A DNA stretch of 62,998 nt from Streptomyces sp. HPF1205 (GTDB taxonomy: Bacteria; Actinomycetota; Actinomycetes; Streptomycetales; Streptomycetaceae): NCBI RefSeq assembly GCF_020400825.1, contig NZ_JAINVH010000044.1, positions 1 to 62,998 of the forward strand, in the 5' to 3' direction. The stretch's first letter is position 1. Each line of letters opens with the position of its first letter. Below, one piece after another: positions 39,659 through 45,432 of the stretch. The notes below the pieces were generated by a model. It ran no database searches and was not told the origin of the DNA. It saw only the letters and a list, made by a program, of their open reading frames with translations. A program made the position numbers and the translations under genes.

Positions 39659-40516
39659 TCAGTCGGACTGCCGGGCGACGAGCTGGGTGGGGTTGACGAA
39701 GCGCAGCGCGACGAGCAGCAGGACCGCCATCGTGGCCGTGTAGAGCACCGCCATGGCGTCGACGGACTGGGTGCTGCGGATGCCGGCGGAGTTCACCGCG
39801 GAGAACAGCACCACGATCAGCGTCTGGCTGGTCGGGCCCGAGGTGAGGAAGGTGAGCTCGAACATGCCGAAGGTGCGCACCAGGACCAGGATCCCCGCGG
39901 CGAGCATGCCCGGCAGCAGCAGCGGCGACAGGATGCGCGTGAACACCGTCCACGTGGACGCTCCGCACATCCGGGCCGCCGCCTCGATCTTCGGGTCGAT
40001 CTGCTCGATGAACGGCGTCATCGTGAAGACCACGAAGGGGATCGACGGCACCAGGTTGGCCAGCACCACGCCGGTGATCGACCCGGCCAGGTGGAACTTG
40101 TACAGCACGGTCGCCAGCGGGATCCCGTAGGCGATCGGCGGCACCAGGATGGGCAGGACGAACAGGGTGGTGAGCAGCCTCTTGCCGGGGAAGTCCCGCC
40201 GGGCCAGCGCGTAGGACGCCGGGACGGCGAGCACCAGTGACAGCGCCACCACCAGGAAGGTGACCTCGACGGTGGTCCACAGCACCCGGCCGAGGTCGAA
40301 CTCGTTCCACGCGTCGCCGTACCAGTGGCGGGTCCAGCCGCTCGGCAGCCAGTGGTTGAACCAGCTGCGGCCGAAGGAGTTGACCAGCACGGTCGCGATG
40401 ACGCCGAGCAGGTTGACGAAGAAGAACGTCAGCGCGGCCCAGGTCAGCCAGGTGCCGGGGCGCAGCACCAGTCCGCGCCGCCGTACGGGAGCGGCAGCCG
40501 CCGCTTGTGCGCTCAT
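39659..40516 (-). CDS. ABC transporter permease, PotC-like
   Basis: A 285-residue permease with six membrane segments and the EAA loop KIEAAARMCGASTWTVFTRI. It belongs to the polyamine/iron/thiamine (Pot/Fbp) group rather than to the CUT1 sugar permeases. It starts at ATG 40516, overlapping the stop of the first permease (ATGA), and the GH28 gene follows after 14 bases. In this operon it probably helps import galacturonides produced outside the cell. Confidence 0.9.
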   Translation of the reverse strand: MSAQAAAAAPVRRRGLVLRPGTWLTWAALTFFFVNLLGVIATVLVNSFGRSWFNHWLPSGWTRHWYGDAWNEFDLGRVLWTTVEVTFLVVALSLVLAVPASYALARRDFPGKRLLTTLFVLPILVPPIAYGIPLATVLYKFHLAGSITGVVLANLVPSIPFVVFTMTPFIEQIDPKIEAAARMCGASTWTVFTRILSPLLLPGMLAAGILVLVRTFGMFELTFLTSGPTSQTLIVVLFSAVNSAGIRSTQSVDAMAVLYTATMAVLLLVALRFVNPTQLVARQSD

Positions 40517-41436
40517 CCCTTGCCTCCGGTGGATCCGCGGTACAGCCGGGAGCGCAGCGCGGTGACGGCGCCGAGGACGGCGAACATCAGCACGGTCATG
40601 ATCATCGCGTCCGCGCAGCCCTGGGAGTAGTCGAAGCGCTCCAGGGCGGCCTGGTAGGCCTCGATGGAGATCACGTGGGTGCTGCCGTTGGGGTCGCCGA
40701 CCATCATCGCGGAGGGGAAGACGGCGAAGGCCATCACGAAGCTCAGGCAGAAGGTGGTCATCAGCCCGGGCAGCAGCAGCGGGAAGGTGACGTAGCGGAA
40801 GCGCTGCCACCAGTCCGCGCCCAGCGTGGCGGCGGCCTTCTCCAGGCTGGGGTGGATACCGGACAGGTAGGAGTGGGTCAGCAGGTAGGCGAACGGGAAG
40901 CCGCTGATGAGCAGCGACAGCAGCACCCCGGTGTAGTTCATGGTCAGCCGGACCGGTGAGTCGGTGAGTCCCAGCAGGTGCAGCGTGCGGTTGAACCAGC
41001 CGGCCGGGCCGTAGAACTCGAGGATGCCCTCGGCGGTGAGCACGGTGCCCAGCGTGATCGGGACGACGAGCAGCGCCAGCAGCAGCCGCTTGCCGCGGAA
41101 CTCGCGGCGCATGCGGTACGAGATCGGCACCGACACGCCGACGTTGATCACCGAGGCCGGGATGGCCAGCGAGAAGGTGGCCCAGATCGACTTGCGGGCG
41201 AAGGGCTCGGAGAAGAACTGCCGGTACGCGCCGAGCGTCCCGCCCTTGGCCGGCTGGAAGGAGAGCTGGAGGCCGTACAGGAAGGGGTAGCAGAACAGCG
41301 CGATCACGGCCAGCGCGCCGGGCACGGCCAGCAGCAGCGTCCGGTCGACGCCCCGCTCGGCGAGCCGGTGCCGCAGGGCCGCCTTCGGCCGCGTGTCCGG
41401 CAGGGCGGCCTGGGAGGTCATGGGCAGGCCCGCCAT
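40513..41436 (-). CDS. ABC transporter permease, PotB-like
   Basis: A 307-residue permease with an N-terminal cytoplasmic tail, a membrane segment LLAVPGALAVIALFCYPFLY, six membrane segments in all and the EAA loop LEKAAATLGADWWQRFRYVT. The start ATG 41436 overlaps the ATPase stop as TGATG; ATG 41421 is an alternative five codons later. Pairs with the PotC-like protein that overlaps its 3' end. Confidence 0.9.
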   Translation of the reverse strand: MAGLPMTSQAALPDTRPKAALRHRLAERGVDRTLLLAVPGALAVIALFCYPFLYGLQLSFQPAKGGTLGAYRQFFSEPFARKSIWATFSLAIPASVINVGVSVPISYRMRREFRGKRLLLALLVVPITLGTVLTAEGILEFYGPAGWFNRTLHLLGLTDSPVRLTMNYTGVLLSLLISGFPFAYLLTHSYLSGIHPSLEKAAATLGADWWQRFRYVTFPLLLPGLMTTFCLSFVMAFAVFPSAMMVGDPNGSTHVISIEAYQAALERFDYSQGCADAMIMTVLMFAVLGAVTALRSRLYRGSTGGKG

Positions 41437-42635
41437 CAGGACACCGCCTCGCCGAGACCGCCGCCGGCGCCGGGGGCCTGCGTCGCGGGACCGCCGTCCG
41501 GCTGCGTTGCCTCGCCCACCGGTGGGAAGAACAGCGCCCGGTCGGGGTCGACCGCCAGGGACAGCGCGTCGCCCGGACGGACCTGGCCGCGGGCCTTGAG
41601 GTGGATCCGGTCGCCGTGCGGGGTGATCGCCTCGACGTGCAGGACGCGGCCGTGGTACTCCACGACCTCGGCCACCGCCTCGCCGATCGGCGGCTCGTCC
41701 GCCTCCGCGACGCGCAGGTCCTCGGGGCGGATGGCGACCGTCACCTGCCGGCCGGCCGCCACCTGGGCCCGCGGGCCGACGACGGTCCCGGTCAGCCGCA
41801 GGCCCGGCCGCTGCGCGACCGTACCGCCGGCGTCGGTGGCGACCACGTCCATCGGCAGCAGGTTGCGGTAGCCCATGAACGCGGCGACGTGCGGATCGGC
41901 CGGGTGCTCGTAGAGCTCGGCGGGGGTGCCGATCTGGCTGACCCGCCCGGCGTGCAGCACCACGAGGCGGTCCGCGAGCGACAGCGCCTCCTCCTGGTCG
42001 TGCGTCACGTAGATGGTGGTGAGCCCGAACTCCTGGTGGATGCGCCGGATCTCGCTGCGCATCTCCAGCCGCAGCGCCGCGTCCAGGTTGGACAGCGGCT
42101 CGTCCATCAGCACCAGGGCCGGCTCCATCACGATCGCGCGGGCGATCGCCACCCGCTGCTGCTGGCCGCCGGAGAGCTGCCCGGGGTGCTTGTGCGCCTG
42201 CTCGCCCAGCCGTACCAGGCGCAGGACCTCCTCGACCCGCCGGTTGGTCTCGGCCTTGGCGACACCGCGCATCTTCAGCCCGAAGGCCACGTTGGCGCGC
42301 ACGGTCAGGTGCGGGAACAGGGCGTAGTTCTGGAACACCATGCCGAATCCGCGCTTCTCGGGCGGCACGGTGTCGATCCGCCTGCCGTCCAGGACGATCT
42401 CGCCCGCGGTCAGCGGGAGGAGGCCGGCCAGGCAGTTCAGGGCGGTGGTCTTGCCGCACCCGGAGGGGCCGAGCAGGGCGACGAACTCGCCGCCACTGAT
42501 GGTCAGGTCGAGCGGGTGCAGCGCCAGGTGGGAGCCGTAGGCGCGGCTGATGCCGCGCAGCGACAGCTCGCCGAGCTGGGAGGCGGGGTGCGCCTTGGCG
42601 CCCGCCGCGGCGGGCGCCTTCTGACTGGAGGTCAT
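41436..42635 (-). CDS. ABC transporter ATPase, PotA/UgpC-like with TOBE domain
   Basis: A 399-residue ATPase: Walker A GPSGCGKTT, Q-loop MVFQNYALFPHLTV, signature LSGGQQQR, Walker B LVLMDEPLSNLD, H-loop YVTHDQEEAL, then a C-terminal TOBE-type beta domain (about 260-375) containing VAIRPEDLRV. It powers the Pot-like permeases encoded just downstream. ATG 42635 lies 14 bases after the binding-protein stop. Having its own ATPase sets this importer apart from the cluster A CUT1 system, which lacks one. Confidence 0.92.
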   Translation of the reverse strand: MTSSQKAPAAAGAKAHPASQLGELSLRGISRAYGSHLALHPLDLTISGGEFVALLGPSGCGKTTALNCLAGLLPLTAGEIVLDGRRIDTVPPEKRGFGMVFQNYALFPHLTVRANVAFGLKMRGVAKAETNRRVEEVLRLVRLGEQAHKHPGQLSGGQQQRVAIARAIVMEPALVLMDEPLSNLDAALRLEMRSEIRRIHQEFGLTTIYVTHDQEEALSLADRLVVLHAGRVSQIGTPAELYEHPADPHVAAFMGYRNLLPMDVVATDAGGTVAQRPGLRLTGTVVGPRAQVAAGRQVTVAIRPEDLRVAEADEPPIGEAVAEVVEYHGRVLHVEAITPHGDRIHLKARGQVRPGDALSLAVDPDRALFFPPVGEATQPDGGPATQAPGAGGGLGEAVS

Positions 42636-42649
42636 GTCGGTCCCGGTGC

Positions 42650-43948
42650 TCACTTGGACGAGCCGATCTTCTTGTCCCACAGGTCGAAGGCGGTGACCTG
42701 GGCGGTGGCGGGCAGCGAGTTCTTGATGGTGCTGCCGGAGATCCAGGAGTCGAACTCGGTGTCGCCGTACCTCTGCAGGGCCGATTGCGAGGACGCGGGC
42801 GCCTTGCTCAGCGGCACGTCCTTCACGGCCGGGCCGGGGTAGAAGTAGCCCTCGTCGTAGGTGACGGCCTGCTGCTCGGGGGCGAGCAGGAAGGCGAGCA
42901 ACTGGAGCGCCGCGATCAGCTCGTCGTCCGAGACGCCCTTGGGTATGACGCCGAACTGGGCGTCGCTGACCCAGGTGGGGTTGTCGAACTTGGCGGCCTT
43001 CATGGCGGCCGGCACGGTGCCCAGCGCCCGCGGGTTGATGTACCAGCCCATGGTGCTGGCGATCATGTGCACGGTGCCCTGGGCGAGGTTCGTCATGGTC
43101 GCCGATGTCTTGGACGGGTAGGTGTCCACGTACTTGCTGAGTTCGGTCAGGTAGGCCCAGGTCTTGGACCAGCCGGTGGCAGGGTTCGTCGGGTCGGAGT
43201 CGCCGAGCAGGTACGGAAGGCCCATCAGGAAGGTGCGGCCCGGCCCGGAGTTGCGGGGCTGGGCGTACTGGAACTTGCCGGGGTTGGCCTTGGCCCAGTC
43301 CAGCAGGGCGTCGGTGGTCGTGGGCGGGTGGGCGACCTTGGCGGGGTCGTACTCCACCAGCGGCCCGCTCGGGGTCCAGACCAGCTCGATGCCCTGGTCC
43401 TGCGCGAGGGCGGCCATGGAGGCGGCCCCGGGCTGGTAGTTGTCCATCAGGCCGGGGAAGAAGGTGGTGTAGTACGGCTTGAGGTCGTACCACAGGCCCT
43501 TCTGGATCCCGGCGGCGAGTCCGTCGGTGCCGGTGAGCACGAGTTGGATCTGGACGTTGCCCGCCTGCTGCTGGGCCTGCACCTTGGGGGCGAGTTCGGG
43601 CGCGGTGCCGGTGGTCGTGGTGATCTTGGACACCGAGCCGGGGTGCGCGGCCTTGAACGCCTCGATGGCCGGCTTGGTCAGGGCGAGGTTGCCGGCGACG
43701 TCCAGGATGTTGAGGGTGACCGGCTTGGACGGGGCGGTCGCCAGGGTGCTGGGGGCCGGCTTGGAGCTGGTGCCGCTGCTGGGCGCGCCGCAGGCGGCGA
43801 GTACGGGGCCGGCGGCGGCCGCGCCGGCGAGCGAGCCGAGCACCCGGCGGCGGGACAGGGCTCTGGCGGGGCCCGCGGGGGTTGCGGCGGTGACGGGGGC
43901 GGGGTCGGTCGCGTGGCTGCTGGTACGGGGGGTGCCGGCGTCGGACAT
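42650..43948 (-). CDS. Extracellular solute-binding lipoprotein of the Pot-like importer
   Basis: A 432-residue binding protein with a long polar N-terminus, a twin-Arg signal (ALSRRRVLGSLAGAAAAGPV) and a lipobox LAAC (Cys near residue 53), so it is probably a Tat-exported lipoprotein. The mature domain begins TLNILDVAGNLALTKPAIEA, as in family 1 / thiamine- and iron-type binding proteins. It is the second gene of the DHDPS2 operon, 121 bases after that gene and 14 bases before the ATPase. Ligand likely an oligogalacturonide by context; not a polyamine by context, although the fold family includes those. Confidence 0.9.
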   Translation of the reverse strand: MSDAGTPRTSSHATDPAPVTAATPAGPARALSRRRVLGSLAGAAAAGPVLAACGAPSSGTSSKPAPSTLATAPSKPVTLNILDVAGNLALTKPAIEAFKAAHPGSVSKITTTTGTAPELAPKVQAQQQAGNVQIQLVLTGTDGLAAGIQKGLWYDLKPYYTTFFPGLMDNYQPGAASMAALAQDQGIELVWTPSGPLVEYDPAKVAHPPTTTDALLDWAKANPGKFQYAQPRNSGPGRTFLMGLPYLLGDSDPTNPATGWSKTWAYLTELSKYVDTYPSKTSATMTNLAQGTVHMIASTMGWYINPRALGTVPAAMKAAKFDNPTWVSDAQFGVIPKGVSDDELIAALQLLAFLLAPEQQAVTYDEGYFYPGPAVKDVPLSKAPASSQSALQRYGDTEFDSWISGSTIKNSLPATAQVTAFDLWDKKIGSSK

Positions 43949-44069
43949 GTCTGTGGGGGCCCTTCGTCGAGGTGGTGGGGGTGGTCGGTGGTTCGGGTCC
44001 GGTGGCGGGCGCTGGTCGGCGGCGCCGCGGGCCGGGCCGGGGCCCTGGGCTGGGATGCGGCCCGGCCGG

Positions 44070-45011
44070 TCACAGCCGGCCCTCCGCGCGCCACCGCTCG
44101 ATCAGCCCGGCGACGCGTTCGCGCAGGTCGGGCGGGAGCACCCGGGACGGCGGGCGCACGGTCCTGCCGGCGAGCCCCAGTTGCGCCAGCGCCTCCTTGA
44201 CGACGCTGACGTTGTCCGCGGAGGCGTCCGCGGCCCGTAGTTCCTCGAAGGCGCGCGCGGACTGCCACACCTCCATCGCCCCGGTGTAGTTCCCGTCGCG
44301 CAGCGCCCGCAGCAGGGCGGTCGACAGGGCCGGCGCCACGTTGACCAGGCCCGAGGTGAACCCGGTCGCGCCGACCGCCCAGTAGCCGGGGGTGGACAGT
44401 TCGGCCAGTCCGGCGATCCAGGTGAACCGGTCAAGACCCGCGTCGCGCGCGACGGAGGCGAACCGCACGGTGTCCGGCACCGCGTACTTCACGCCGATGA
44501 CGTTGGGACTGTGCTCGCCGAGGGCGCGGATCTGCCCGCCGCTGATCCGCGGGTCGCGTACGTAGAGGACGACGCCGAGTTCCGGCACCGCGTCGGCGAT
44601 GTGCCGGTGGTAGTCGATCCAGCCCTCGGCGGAGCGGTACGGGTGCACCGGCTGGTGCACCATCAGCATGGCCGAGCCGGCCTCGGCCGCGTGCCGCGCG
44701 GCGAGCACGGCGCCGGCGACGTCCAAGCCGACCCCGGCCATGACCTCGGCCCGGCCGTCGGCGGCCGCGACCGCCGACTCCACCGCGCGCCTGGTCTCCG
44801 CCTCGGTGAGCGTGTAGAACTCGCCGGTGTTGCCGTTGGGGGTGACGACCTCGACACCGTGCCGGACCAGCCGGCCGATCAGCTCGGCGTGGTTGTCCCA
44901 GTCCACGCTGCCGTCCTCACGGAAAGGCGTGACCGGTATCGCGACGACGGTCGCCAGTCGGGCGCGCAGTTCTTCCAGCCGGGCGGCCGGAGTCCGCGTC
45001 TCCAAGGTCAT
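44070..45011 (-). CDS. Dihydrodipicolinate synthase family dehydratase/aldolase (paralogue 2, pectin operon)
   Basis: A 313-residue TIM-barrel enzyme with Schiff-base Lys175 in VIGVKYAVPD, Tyr150 in VVLYVRD, and the loop PNGNTGEFYTLT. It is clearly paralogous to the enzyme at 17479: long identical stretches such as MVHQPVHPY and GATGFTSGLVNVAP. It should act on a 2-keto-3-deoxy sugar acid; in a pectin operon, 5-keto-4-deoxyglucarate or a related galacturonate-derived acid is the obvious candidate (inference). ATG 45011 follows AAGGGG at eight bases. It is the first gene of a seven-gene operon and has a TCATATATGA operator 159 bases upstream. Confidence 0.9.
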   Translation of the reverse strand: MTLETRTPAARLEELRARLATVVAIPVTPFREDGSVDWDNHAELIGRLVRHGVEVVTPNGNTGEFYTLTEAETRRAVESAVAAADGRAEVMAGVGLDVAGAVLAARHAAEAGSAMLMVHQPVHPYRSAEGWIDYHRHIADAVPELGVVLYVRDPRISGGQIRALGEHSPNVIGVKYAVPDTVRFASVARDAGLDRFTWIAGLAELSTPGYWAVGATGFTSGLVNVAPALSTALLRALRDGNYTGAMEVWQSARAFEELRAADASADNVSVVKEALAQLGLAGRTVRPPSRVLPPDLRERVAGLIERWRAEGRL

Positions 45012-45169
45012 GGGCTTGCCCCTTACTCCGCTTCGCGCCGCCGGGCGCGTGCCCGGCGGCGGCGTGCTCGCAAGTCTGCTGGTCGGGGATGGTCGGGCGA
45101 AGGTCTCGTACTCGGGGAAGTGGCGTGCCACGAGGGAAGCGTGCGGTCGATCCCGACGGCAATAAGATC

Positions 45170-45179
45170 TCATATATGA
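45170..45179. promoter_or_regulatory. TCATATATGA operator for the DHDPS2-pectin operon
   Basis: Perfect palindrome in the extended form ATCTCATATATGAGAC (the longest symmetric copy), nine bases downstream of the leftward -10 (45189-45194). Confidence 0.82.
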
Positions 45180-45188
45180 GACGCCATG

Positions 45189-45217
45189 ACGCTAGGCCCC
45201 CGGGCAGGAATGGTCAA
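45189..45217 (-). promoter_or_regulatory. Predicted promoter of the DHDPS2-pectin operon
   Basis: On the minus strand TTGACC (45217-45212), 17-base spacer, TAGCGT (45194-45189). Confidence 0.6.
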
Positions 45218-45282
45218 GGGGTCGCGCAACGGCTGAGCAGGGCGGAGTCCCGACCGGCCAACGCCGGTCGCGCCGAGAGCCG

Positions 45283-45311
45283 TTGACGGGTGTTCCCGGT
45301 GCCCGTACTCT
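45283..45311 (+). promoter_or_regulatory. Predicted promoter of the CE8-GH28 pectinase gene
   Basis: TTGACG (45283-45288), 17-base spacer, TACTCT (45306-45311), with the operator ten bases downstream. Confidence 0.62.
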
Positions 45312-45321
45312 CGCCTGCGCC

Positions 45322-45331
45322 TCATATATGA
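45322..45331. promoter_or_regulatory. TCATATATGA operator for the CE8-GH28 gene
   Basis: Perfect palindrome in CCTCATATATGAGACATG, ten bases after the predicted -10, 101 bases before the start codon. Confidence 0.82.
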
Positions 45332-45432
45332 GACATGCTGCACGATGCTGTGAACGTCAACACCTGTTCCGGATCGCGGCGTTCCGGCCCCGGAGCGCCG
45401 GCTCCCCCCACACCGACACCATGAGGGGCCTC

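Larger units (their letters stand above)
45012..45432. other. Divergent control region of the pectin locus
   Basis: About 421 bases without a gene. It contains two facing-apart promoters (45189-45217 leftward, 45283-45311 rightward), each followed 9-10 bases later by a TCATATATGA operator. The two operators are 152 bases apart, centre to centre, a spacing that would allow looping. The leftward leader is about 170 bases and the rightward leader about 115. Confidence 0.75.

Noticed and set aside
40630..40645. AAGCGCTCC resembling the LacI-type 13-mer
   Set aside because: Only the half-site matches and it lies deep inside a permease coding region.
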